This document shows, in pieces, positions 23,891-36,763 of a stretch of DNA of 64,000 nt. Under the pieces are notes generated by a model that had not been told where the DNA came from, made no database searches, and saw only the letters and a list, made by a program, of their open reading frames with translations. The stretch is from the NCBI RefSeq assembly GCF_051020955.1, contig NW_027476161.1:599060-663059 (forward strand), given 5' to 3'. The first letter of the stretch is position 1. The number at the start of each line of letters is the position of its first letter. The translations under genes were made by a program, and so were the position numbers. This DNA is from Megalopta genalis (lineage: Eukaryota > Arthropoda > Insecta > Hymenoptera > Halictidae).

Positions 23891-26800
23891 CGAATGATTT
23901 AGCTTCAAATACCTGCGATAGAAGTGATATAGCTTCAAATGCAGGCGAAACAAACCAGGTAGCTTCAATTCCATGCGAAACACATGATTTAGCTAAAGAT
24001 TCATGCGAAACAGATTATTTAGCTTCACATACTTGCGATTAATTGATATAGCTTCAAATGCAGGCGAAACAAACGTGTTAGCTTCAAATCCAAGCGAAAC
24101 ACATGAATTAGTTTCAAATCAATGCGAAATAGATGGCTTAACATCAAATCCATGCGAAACAAATGATTTGGCTTCAAATACTTGCGACGTAAATGATATA
24201 GCTTCAAATGCAGGCGAAACAAACCAGGTAGCTTCAATTCCATGCGAAACACATGATTTAGCTTCAAATCAATGCGAAGCACATGGTTTAGCTTCATATA
24301 CTTGCGAAACAAGTGGTTTAGCTTCAGATACTTGTGATAAACATGAGTTAGCTTCAACTGCATGCGAAACAAACGAGTTAGTTTAAAATCCAAGCGAAAC
24401 ACACGATTTAGCTTCAAATCAATGCGAAGAAGAAGGCTTAGCTTCAAATCGATGCTATACGAATGATTTAGCTTCAAATACCTGCGATAGAAGTGATATT
24501 GCTTCAAATGCAGTCGAAACAAACGAGTTAGCTTCAAATCCATACGAAACACATGATTTACCTTCAAATTAATGCAAAGTAGAAGGTTTATCTTCAAAGC
24601 CATGCGACACAAATGACTTAGCTTCAAATACTTGTTATATAATTGATATAGCTTCAAATGCAGGCGAAACAAACGAGTTAGCTTCAAATCCAAGCGAAAC
24701 ACATGATTTAGTTTCAAATCGATGCTAAGTAGATGGCATAACTTCAAATCCATGCGAAACATATGATTTAGCTTAAAATACTTGCGACGTAAATGATATT
24801 GCTTCAAATGCAGGCGAAACAAACCAGGTAGCTTCAACTCCATGCGAAACACATGATTTAACTTAAAATTCATACGAAACTAATGATTTAGCTTCAAATA
24901 CTTGCGATACAATTGAACTAGCTTCAAATGCAGGCGAAACAAACCAGGTAGCTTCAATTCCATGCGAAACACATGATTTAGCTTAAGATTCATGCGAAAC
25001 AGATTATTTAGGTTCACATACTTGCGATTAAATGATATAGCTTCAAATGCAGGCGAAAAAAACGTGTTAGCTACAAATCCAAACGAAACACATGATTTAG
25101 ATTCAAATCAATGCGAAATAGATGGCTTAACTTCAAATCCATGCGAAACAAATGATTTAGATTCAAATACTTGCGACGTAAATGATATAGCTACAAATGC
25201 AGGCGAAACAAACCAGGTAGCTTCAATTCCATGCGAAACACATGATTTAGCTTCAAATCAATGCGAAGCACATGGTTTAGCTTCATATACTTGCGAAACA
25301 AGTGGTTTAGCTTCAGATACTTGTGATAAACATGATTTAGCTTCAAATGCTGGCGAAACAAACGAGTTAGCTTCAAATCCAAGCGAAACACATGATTTAG
25401 TGTCAAATCAATGCGAAGTAGAAGCCTTAGCTTCAACTCCATGCGAAACAAATGATTTAGCTTCACAGACTTGCGATATAAATGATATAGCTTCAAATGC
25501 AGGCAAAACGATCGAGTTAGCTTCAAATCTGTGCGAAACACATGATTTAGCTTCAAATTCATGCGAAACACATGGTTTAGCTTCATATTCTTGCGAAACA
25601 AATGGTTTAGATTCAGATACTTGTGATAAACATGATTTAGCTTCAAATGCAGGCGAAACAAACGAGTTAGTTTCAAATCCATGCGAAACACATAATTTAC
25701 CTTCAAATCCATGCGAAACACATGATTTAGTTACAAATCAATGCGAAGTAGTAGGCATAGCCTCATATCCATGCGAAACAAATGATTTAGTTTCACATAC
25801 TTGCGATATAAATGATATAGCTTCAAATGCAGGCGAAACAAACGAGTTATCTTCAAATCCAAGCGAAACACATGATTTACCTTCAAATTAATGCGAAGTA
25901 GAAGGCTTATCTTCAAAGCCATGCGACACAAATGATTCAGATTCAAATACTTGCGATATAATTGATATAGCATCAAATGCAGGCGAAACAAACGAGTTAG
26001 TTTCAAATCCAAGCGAAACACATGGTTTAGCTTCATATTCTTGCGAAACAAATGGTTTAGCTTCATATACTTGCGATATAAACGATATAGCTTCAAATGC
26101 ATGCAAAACAAACGAGTTAGCTTCAAATCCAAGCGAAACACATGATTTAGTTCCAAATCAATGCGAAGTAGAAGGCTTAGCTTCAAATCCATGCGACACA
26201 AATGATTTAGCTTCAAATACTTGCGATAGAAGTGATATAGCTTCAATGCAGACGAAGCAAACGAGTTAGCTTCAAAGCAATTCAACACAAATGATTTAGC
26301 TTCATATACTTGCGATATAAACGATATAGCTTCAAATGCAGGCGAAACAAACGAGTTACCTTCAAATCCATGCGAAACACATGATTTACCTTCAAATTAA
26401 TGCAAAGAGGAAGGCTTATCTTCAAAGCCATGCGACACAAATGATTTAGTTTCAAATTCATGCGAAACACATGGTTTAGCTTCAAATCCAAGCGAAACAA
26501 ATGATTTAGATTCAAATCAATTCGATGTAGAAGGCTTAGCTTCAAACCCGCGCGAAACACATGATTTTGCTTCAAATCAATGCGAAGTAGAAGGAGTAGC
26601 TTCAAGTCCATGCGACACAATATATTTAGCTTCAGATATTTTGCGATATAATTGATAAAGCTTCAAATGCAGGCGAAACAAACGAGTTAGCTTCAAAGCA
26701 ATGCAACACATATGATTTAGTGTCAAATTAATGCGAAGTAGAAGGCATAGCTTCTAATCAATGCGAAACAAATGATTTAGCTTCACATACTTAAGATATA

Positions 26801-28260
26801 AATGATATAGCTTCAAATAAAGGCGAAACAAACGAGTTAGCTTCAAATCCAAGCGAAACACATGGTATAGTTTCAAATCAATGAGAAGCAGAAGGCTTAG
26901 CTTCAAATCCATGCGAAACAAATGATTTAGCTTCACATACTTGCGATATAAACGATATAGCTTCAAATGCAGGCGAAACAAACGAGTTACCTTCAAATCC
27001 ATGCGAAACACATGATTTAGCTTCAAATACCTGCGATAGAAGTGATATAGCTTCAAATGCAGGCGAAACAAACCAGGTAGCTTCAATTCCATGCGAAACA
27101 CATGATTTAGCTTAAGATTCATGCGAAACAGATTATTTAGCTTCACATACTTGCGATTAATTGATATAGCTTCAAATGCAGGCGAAACAAACGTGTTAGC
27201 TTCAAATCCAAGCGAAACACATGAATTAGTTTCAAATCAATGCGAAATAGACGGCTTAACATCAAATCCATGCGAAACAAATGATTTGGCTTCAAATACT
27301 TGCGACGTAAATGATATAGCTTCAAATGAAGGCGAAACAAACCAGGTAGCTTCAATTCCATGCGAAACACATGATTTAGCTTCAAATCAATGCGAAGCAC
27401 ATGGTTTAGCTTCATATACTTGCGAAACAAGTGGTTTAGCTTCAGATACTTGTGAGAAACATGATTTAGCTTCAACTGCATGCGAAACAAACGAGTTAGT
27501 TTAAAATCCAAGCGAAACACACGATTTAGCTTCAAATCAATGCGAAGTAGAAGGCTTAGCTTCAAATCGATGCTATACGAATGATTTAGCTTCAAATACC
27601 TGCGATAGAAGTGATATAGCTTCAAATGCAGTCGAAACAAACGAGTTAGCTTCAAATCCATACGAAACACATGATTTACCTTCAAATTAATGCAAAGTAG
27701 AAGGTTTATCTTCAAAGCCATGCGACACAAATGACTTAGCTTCAAATACTTGTTATATAATTGATATAGCTTCAAATGCAGGCGAAACAAACGAGTTAGC
27801 TTCGAATCCAAGCGAAACACATGATTTAGTTTCAAATCGATGCTAAGTAGATGGCATAACTTCAAATCCATGCGAAACATATGATTTAGCTTCAAATACT
27901 TGCGACGTAAATGATATAGCTTCAAATGCAGGCGAAACAAACCAGGTAGCTTCAATTCAATGCGAAACACATGATTTAGCTTAAAATTCATACGAAACTA
28001 ATGATTTAGCTTCAAATACTTGCGATACAATTGAACTAGCTTCAAATGCAGGCGAAACAAACCAGGTAGCTTCAATTCCATGCGAAACACATGATTTAGC
28101 TTAAGATTCATGCGAAACAGATTATTTAGCTTCACATACTTGCGATTAAATGATATAGCTTCAAATGCAGGCGAAACAAACGTGTTAGCTTCAAATCCAA
28201 ACGAAACACATGATTTAGATTCAAATCCATGCGAAATAGATATCTTAACTTCAAATCCAA
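23891..28260. repeat. Satellite block with a 3,118-bp repeat offset
   Basis: About 23895-25140 recurs at about 27013-28258 (offset 3,118 bp = 104 units less 2 bp). It is marked by CAAACCAGGTAGC, TGCGAAACAGATTATTTAGC and TTGCGATTAATTG. The stretch from about 25.53 to 27.01 kb is not in that pair but recurs at about 30.24-31.72 kb (offset 4,707). The block is therefore a mosaic of segments with different partners. Both 150-bp classes occur. Confidence 0.85.
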
Positions 28261-31200
28261 GCGAAACACACGATTTAGCTTCAAATCAATGCGAAGTAGA
28301 AGGCTTAGCTTCAAATCCATACGATACACATGATTTAGCTCCAAACTCATGCGAAACACATGCTTTAGCTTCATATTCTTGCGAAACAATTGGCTTAGCT
28401 TAATATTCTTGCGAAACAAAATGGTCAGCTTTAAATACTTGTGATATACATGATTTAGGTTCAACTGTATGTGAAACAAACGTGTTAGCTTCAAATCCAA
28501 GAGAAACACACGATTTAGCTTTAAAACAATGCGAAGTAGAAGGCTTAGCTTCAAATACATGCGACACAAATGATTTAGCTTCAAATACTTGCGATATAGT
28601 TGATAAAGCTTCAAATGCAGGCGAAACAAACGAGTTAGCTTCAAATCCAAGAGAAACACACGATTTAGCTTTAAAACAATGCGAAGTAGAAGGCTTAGCT
28701 TCAAATCGATGCGATACGAATGTGTTAGATTCAAATACCTGCGATAGAAGTGATATTGCTTCAAATGCAGGCGAAACAAACGAGTTAGCTTCAAATCCAT
28801 ACGAAACACATGATTTACCTTCAAATTAATGCAAAGTAGAAGGTTCATCTTCAAAGCCATGCGACACAGATGACTTAGCTTCAAATACTTGTTATATAAT
28901 TGATATAGCTTCAAATGCAGGCGAAACAAACGAGTTAGCTTCAAATCCAAGCGAAACACATGATTTAGTTTCAAATCAATGCTAAGTAGATGGCATAACT
29001 TCAAATCCATGCGAAACATATGATTTAGCTTAAAATACTTGCGACGTAAATGATATAGCTTCAAATGCAGGCGAAACAAACCAGGTATCTTCAATTCCAT
29101 GCGAAACACATGATTTAGCTTAAAATTCATACGAAACAAATGATTTAGCTTCAAATACTTGCGATACAATTGAACTAGCTTCAAATGCAGGCGAAACAAA
29201 CCAGGTAGCTTCAATTCTATGCGAAACACATGATTTAGCTTTAAATCAATGCGAAGCACATGGTTTAGCTTCATATACTTGCGAAACAAGTGGTTTAGCT
29301 TCAGATACTTGTGATAAACATGATTTAGCTTCAAATGCTGGCGAAACAAACGAGTTAGCTTCAAATCCAAGCGAAACACATGATTTAGTGTCAAATCAAT
29401 GCGAAGTAGAAGCCTTAGCTTCAACTCCATGCGAAACAAATGATTTAGCTTCACAGACTTGCGATATAAATGATATAGCTTCAAATAAGGACGGAACAAA
29501 CGAGTTAGCTTCAAATCTGTGCGAAATACATGATTTTGCTTCAAATCCATGCGAAACACATGATTTAGTTTCAAATCAATGCGAAGTAGTAGACATAGCT
29601 TCATATCGATGCGAAACAAATGATTTAGCTTCACATACTAGCGATATAAATGATATAGCCTCAAATGCAGGCGAAACAAACGAGTTAGCTTCAAATCCAA
29701 GCGAAACACATGGATTATTTTCAAATCAATGCGAAGTAGAAGGCTTATCCTCAAAGCCATACGAAACAAATCGTTTAGCTTCAATTACTTGCGATATAAT
29801 TGATAAAGCTTCAAATGCAGGCGAAACAAACGAGTTAGCTTCAAATCCAAGCGAAACACATGATTTAGTTCCAAATCAATGCGAAGTAGAAGGCTTAGCT
29901 TCAAAGCCATGCGACACAAATGATTTAGCTTCAAATACTTGCGATAGAAGTGATATAGCTTCAATGCAGGAGAAACAAACGAGTTAGCTTCAAAGCCATG
30001 CGACACAAATGATTTAGCTTCAAATACTTGCGATATAATTGATACAGCATCAAATGCAGGCGAAACAAACGAGTTAGCTTCAAATCCAAGCGAAACACAT
30101 GATTTAGTGTCAAATCAATGCGAAGTAGAAGGCTTAGCTTCAAATCCATGCGAAACAAATGATTTAGCTTCAAATACTTGCAATATAATTGATATAGCTT
30201 CAAATGCAGGCGAAACAATCGAGTTAGCTTCAAATCTGTGCGAAACACATGATTTAGCTTCAAATTCATGCGAAACACATGGTTTAGCTTCATATTCTTG
30301 CGAAACAAATGGTTTAGATTCAGATACTTGTGATAAACATGATTTAGCTTCAAATGCAGGCGAAACAAACGAGTTAGTTTCAAATCCATGCGAAACACAT
30401 AATTTACCTTCAAATCCATGCGAAACACATGATTTAGTTACAAATCAATGCGAAGTAGTAGGCATAGCTTCATATCCATGCGAAACAAATGATTTAGTTT
30501 CACATACTTGCGATATAAATGATATAGCTTCAAATGCAGGCGAAACAAACGAGTTATCTTCAAATCCAAGCGAAACACATGATTTACCTTCAAATTAATT
30601 CGAAGTAGAAGGCTTATCCTCAAAGCCATGCGACACAAATGATTCAGATTCAAATACTTGCGATATAATTGATATAGCATCAAATGCAGGCGAAACAAAC
30701 GAGTTAGTTTCAAATCCAAGCGAAACACATGGTTTAGCTTCATATTCTTGCGAAACAAATGGTTTAGCTTCATATACTTGCGATATAAATGATATAGCTT
30801 CAAATGCATGCAAAACAAACGAGTTAGCTTCAAATCCAAGCGAAACACATGATTTAGTTCCAAATCAATGCGAAGTAGAAGGCTTAGCTTCAAATCCATG
30901 CGACACAAATGATTTAGCTTCAAATACTTGCGATAGAAGTGATATAGCTTCAATGCAGACGAAGCAAACGAGTTAGCTTCAAAGCAATTCAACACAAATT
31001 ATTTAGCTTCATATACTTGCGATATAAACGATATAGCTTCAAATGCAGGCGAAACAAACGAGTTACCATCAAATCCATGCGAGACACATGATTTACCTTC
31101 AAATTAATGCAAAGAGGAAGGCTTATCTTCAAAGCCATGCGACACAAATGATTTAGTTTCAAATTCATGCGAAACACATGGTTTAGCTTCAAATCCAAGC

Positions 31201-34200
31201 GAAACAAATGATTTAGATTCAATTCAATTCGATGTAGAAGGCTTAGCTTCAAACCCGCGCGAAACACATGATTTTGCTTCAAATCAATGCGAAGTAGAAG
31301 GAGTAGCTTCAAGTCCATGCGACACAATATATTTAGCTTCAAATATTTTGCGATATAATTGATAAAGCTTCAAATGCAGGCGAAACAAACGAGTTAGCTT
31401 CAAAGCAATGCAACACATATGATTTAGTGTCAAATTAATGCGAAGTAGAAGGCTTAGCTTCTAATCAATGCGAAACAAATGATTTAGCTTCACATACTTA
31501 AGATATAAATGATATAGCTTCAAATAAAGGCGAAACAAACGAGTTAGCTTCAAATCCAAGCGAAACACATGGTATAGTTTCAAATCAATGAGAAGCAGAA
31601 GGCTTAGCTTCAAATCCATGCGAAACAAATGATATAGCTTCTCATACTTGCGATATAAACGATATAGCTTCAAATGCAGGCGAAACAAACGAGTTACCTT
31701 CAAATCCATGCGAAACACATGATTTACCTTCAAATTAATGCAAAGAGGAAGGCTTATCTTCAAAGCCATGCGACACAAATGATTTAGTTTCAAATTCATA
31801 CGAAACACATGGTTTAGCTTCAAATCCAAGCGAAACAAATGATTTAGATTCAAATCAATTCGATGTAGAAGGCTTAGCTTCAAACCCGCGCGAAACACTT
31901 GATTTTGCTTCAAATCAATGCGAAGTAGAAGGAGTAGCTTCAAGTCCATGCGACACAATATATTTAGCTTCAAATATTTTGCGATATAATTGATAAAGCT
32001 TCAAATGCAGGCGAAACAAACGAGTTAGCTTCAAAGCAATGCAACACATATGATTTAGTGTCAAATTAATGCGAAGTAGAAGGCTTAGCTTCTAATCAAT
32101 GCGAAACAAATGATTTAGCTTCACATACTTAAGATATAAATGATATAGCTTCAAATAAAGGCGAAACAAACGAGTTAGCTTCAAATCCAAGCGAAACACA
32201 TGGTTTAGTTTCCAATCAATGCGAAATAGAAGGCTTAGCTTTAAATCCATGCGACACAAATGATTTAGCTTCAAATACTTGCGATAGAAGTGATATAGCT
32301 TCAATGCAGACGAAACAAACGAGATAGATTCAAAGCCATTCAACACAAATGATTTAGCTTCATATACTTGCGATATAAATGATATAGCTTCAAATGCAGG
32401 CGAAACAAACAAGTTAGCTTCAAATCTAAGCGAAACACATGGTTTAGTTTCAAATCAATGAGAAGCAGAAGGCTTAGCTTCAAATCCATGCGAAACAAAT
32501 GATTTAGTTTCACATAATTGCGATATAAATGATATAGCTTCAAATGCAGGCGAAACAAACGAGTTACCTTCAAATCCATGCGAAATACATGATTTACCTT
32601 CAAATTAATGCAAAGAGGAAGGCTTATCTTCAAAGCCATGCGACACAAATGATTTAGTTTCAAATTCATGCGAAACACATGGTTTAGCTTCAAATTCAAG
32701 CGTAACAAATGATTTCGCTTCAAATCAATGCGATGTAGAAGGCTTAGCTTCAAACCCGCGCGAAACACATGATGTTGCTTCAAATCAATGCGAAGTAGAA
32801 GGAGTAGCTTCAAGTCCATGCGACACAATATATTTAGCTTCAAATATTTTGCGATATAATTGATAAAGCTTCAAATGCAGGCGAAACAAACCAGGTATCT
32901 TCAATTCCATGCGAAACACATGATTTAGCTTAAAATTCATACGAAACAAATGATTTAGCTTCAAATACTTGCGATACAATTGAACTAGCTTCAAATGCAG
33001 GCGAAACAAACCAGGTAGCTTCAATTCCATGCGAAACACATGATTTAGCTTAAGATTCATGCGAAACAGATTATTTAGCTTCACATACTTGCGATTAAAT
33101 GATATAGCTTCAAATGCAGGCGAAACAAACGTGTTAGCTTCAAATCCAAACGAAACACATGATTTAGATTCAAATCAATGCGAAATAGATGGCTTAACTT
33201 CAAATCTATGCGAAACAAATGATTTAGATTCAAATACTTGCGACGTAAATGATATAGCTTCAAATGCAGGCGAAACAAACCAGGTAGCTTCAATTCCATG
33301 CGAAACACATGATTTAGCTTCAAATCAATGCGAAGCACATGGTTTAGCTTCATATACTTGCGAAACAAGTGGTTTAGCTTCAGATACTTGTGATAAACAT
33401 GATTTAGCTTCAAATGCTGGTGAAACAAACGAGTTAGCTTCAAATCCAAGCGAAACACATGATTTAGTGTCAAATCAATGCGAAGTAGAAGCCTTAGCTT
33501 CAACTCCATGCGAAACAAATGATTTAGCTTCACAGACTTGCGATATAAATGATATAGCTTCAAATAAGGACGGAACAAACGAGTTAGCTTCAAATCTGTG
33601 CGAAATACATGATTTAGCTTCAAATCCATGCGAAACACATGATTTAGTTTCAAATCAATGCGAAGTAGTAGACATAGCTTCATATCGATGCGAAACAAAT
33701 GATTTAGCTTCACATACTAGCGATATAAATGATATAGCCTCAAATGCAGGCGAAACAAACGAGTTAGCTTCAAATCCAAGCGAAACACATGGATTATTTT
33801 CAAATCAATGCGAAGTAGAAGGCTTATCCTCAAAGCCATACGAAACAAATCGTTTAGCTTCAATTACTTGCGATATAATTGATAAAGCTTCAAATGCAGG
33901 CGAAACAAACGAGTTAGCTTCAAATCCAAGCGAAACAGATGATTTAGTTTCAAATCAATGCGAATTAGAAGGCTTAGCTTCAAATCCATGCGACACAAAT
34001 GATTTAGCTTCAAATACTTGCGATAGAAGTGATATAGCTTCAATGCAGGAGAAACAAACGAGTTAGCTTCAAAGCCATGCGACACAAATGATTTAGCTTC
34101 AAATACTTGCGATATAATTGATACAGCATCAAATGCAGGCGAAACAAACGAGTTAGCTTCAAATCCAAGCGAAACACATGATTTAGTGTCAAATCAATGC

Positions 34201-36763
34201 GAAGTAGAAGCCTTAGCTTCAACTCCATGCGAAACAAATGATTTAGCTTCAAATACTTGCAATATAATTGATATAGCTTCAAATGCAGGCGAAACAATCG
34301 AGTTAACTTCAAATCTGTGCGAAACACATGATTTAGCTTCAAATTCATGCGAAACACATGGTTTAGCTTCATATTCTTGCGAAACAAATGGTTTAGATTC
34401 AGATACTTGTGATAAACATGATTTAGCTTCAAATGCAGGCGAAACAAACGAGTTAGTTTCAAATCCATGCGAAACACATAATTTACCTTCAAATCCATGC
34501 GAAACACATGATTTAGTTACAAATCAATGCGAAGTAGTAGGCATAGCTTCATATCCATGCGAAACAAATGATTTAGTTTCACATACTTGCGATATAAATG
34601 ATATAGCTTCAAATGCAGGCGAAACAAACGAGTTATCTTCAAATCCAAGCGAAACACATGATTTACCTTCAAATTAATGCGAAGTAGAAGGCTTATCCTC
34701 AAAGCCATGCGACACAAATGATTCAGATTCAAATACTTGCGATATAATTGATATAGCATCAAATGCAGGCGAAACAAACGAGTTAGTTTCAAATCCAAGC
34801 GAAACACATGGTTTAGCTTCATATTCTTGCGAAACAAATGGTTTAGCTTCATATACTTGCGATATAAATGATATAGCTTCAAATGCATGCAAAACAAACG
34901 AGTTAGCTTCAAATCCAAGCGAAACACATGATTTACCTTCAAATTAATGCGAAGTAGAAGGCTTATCCTCAAAGCCATGCGACACAAATGATTCAGATTC
35001 AAATACTTGCGATATAATTGATATAGCATCAAATGCAGGCGAAACAAACGAGTTAGTTTCAAATCCAAGCGAAACACATGGTTTAGCTTCATATTCTTGC
35101 GAAACAAATGGTTTAGCTTCATATACTTGCGATATAAATGATATAGCTTCAAATGCATGCAAAACAAACGAGTTAGCTTCAAATCCAAGCGAAACACATG
35201 ATTTAGTTCCAAATCAATGCGAAGTAGTAGGCATAGCTTCATATCCATGCGAAACAAATGATTTAGTTTCACATACTTGCGATATAAATGATATAGCTTC
35301 AAATGCAGGCGAAACAAACGAGTTATCTTCAAATCCAAGCGAAACACATGATTTACCTTCAAATTAATGCGAAGTAGAAGGCTTATCCTCAAAGCCATGC
35401 GACACAAATGATTCAGATTCAAATACTTGCGATATAATTGATATAGCATCAAATGCAGGCGAAACAAACGAGTTAGTTTCAAATCCAAGCGAAACACATG
35501 GTTTAGCTTCATATTCTTGCGAAACAAATGGTTTAGCTTCATATACTTGCGATATAAATGATATAGCTTCAAATGCATGCAAAACAAACGAGTTAGCTTC
35601 AAATCCAAGCGAAACACATGATTTAGTTCCAAATCAATGCGAAGTAGAAGGCTTAGCTTCAAATCCATGCGACACAAATGATTTAGCTTCAAATACTTGC
35701 GATAGAAGTGATATAGCTTCAATGCAGACGAAGCAAACGAGTTAGCTTCAAAGCAATTCAACACAAATTATTTAGCTTCATATACTTGCGATATAAACGA
35801 TATAGCTTCAAATGCAGGCGAAACAAACGAGTTACCATCAAATCCATGCGAGACACATGATTTACCTTCAAATTAATGCAAAGAGGAAGGCTTATCTTCA
35901 AAGCCATGCGACACAAATGATTTAGTTTCAAATTCATGCGAAACACATGGTTTAGCTTCAAATCCAAGCGAAACAAATGATTTAGATTCAATTCAATTCG
36001 ATGTAGAAGGCTTAGCTTCAAACCCGCGCGAAACACATGATTTTGCTTCAAATCAATGCGAAGTAGAAGGAGTAGCTTCAAGTCCATGCGACACAATATA
36101 TTTAGCTTCAAATATTTTGCGATATAATTGATAAAGCTTCAAATGCAGGCGAAACAAACGAGTTAGCTTCAAAGCAATGCAACACATATGATTTAGTGTC
36201 AAATTAATGCGAAGTAGAAGGCTTAGCTTCTAATCAATGCGAAACAAATGATTTAGCTTCACATACTTAAGATATAAATGATATAGCTTCAAATAAAGGC
36301 GAAACAAACGAGTTAGCTTCAAATCCAAGCGAAACACATGGTATAGTTTCAAATCAATGAGAAGCAGAAGGCTTAGCTTCAAATCCATGCGAAACAAATG
36401 ATTTAGCTTCACATACTTGCGATATAAACGATATAGCTTCAAATGCAGGCGAAACAAACGAGTTACCTTCAAATCCATGCGAAACACATGATTTACCTTC
36501 AAATTAATGCAAAGAGGAAGGCTTATCTTCAAAGCCATGCGACACAAATGATTTAGTTTCAAATTCATACGAAACACATGGTTTAGCTTCAAATCCAAGC
36601 GAAACAAATGATTTAGATTCAAATCAATTCGATGTAGAAGGCTTAGCTTCAAACCCGCGCGAAACACATGATTTTGCTTCAAATCAATGCGAAGTAGAAG
36701 GAGTAGCTTCAAGTCCATGCGACACAATATATTTAGCTTCAAATATTTTGCGATATAATTGAT
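28261..36763. repeat. Satellite block with 4,079 and 4,769-bp offsets
   Basis: About 29.3-30.99 kb recurs at 33.4-35.07 kb (offset 4,079). About 30.99-32.88 kb recurs at 35.76-37.65 kb (offset 4,769). The 690-bp difference between the offsets is accounted for by extra copies of a class 1 segment at 34674, 34944 and 35364 (spacings 270 and 420 bp). A further 631-bp offset links 30.99-31.34 kb with 31.62-31.97 kb. The longest minus-strand open run of the window (28132-29634, 500 codons) is here and is pure repeat. Confidence 0.85.

Noticed and set aside
28132..29634. 500-codon minus-strand frame and many similar frames as protein-coding genes
   Set aside because: They are the satellite monomer translated. 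Overlapping frames on the other strand are equally open, starts fall at arbitrary units, and frames end at recurrent 1-bp deletions or stop variants. No domain, signal peptide or splice structure stands out.
33059..34066. Plus-strand Cys-containing decapeptide repeat protein (335 codons, repeated near 40287 and 47633)
   Set aside because: The identical frame recurs only because the DNA segment was duplicated. The opposite strand is open over the same bases, and unit changes are mostly non-synonymous. Kept only as a finding to test by expression.
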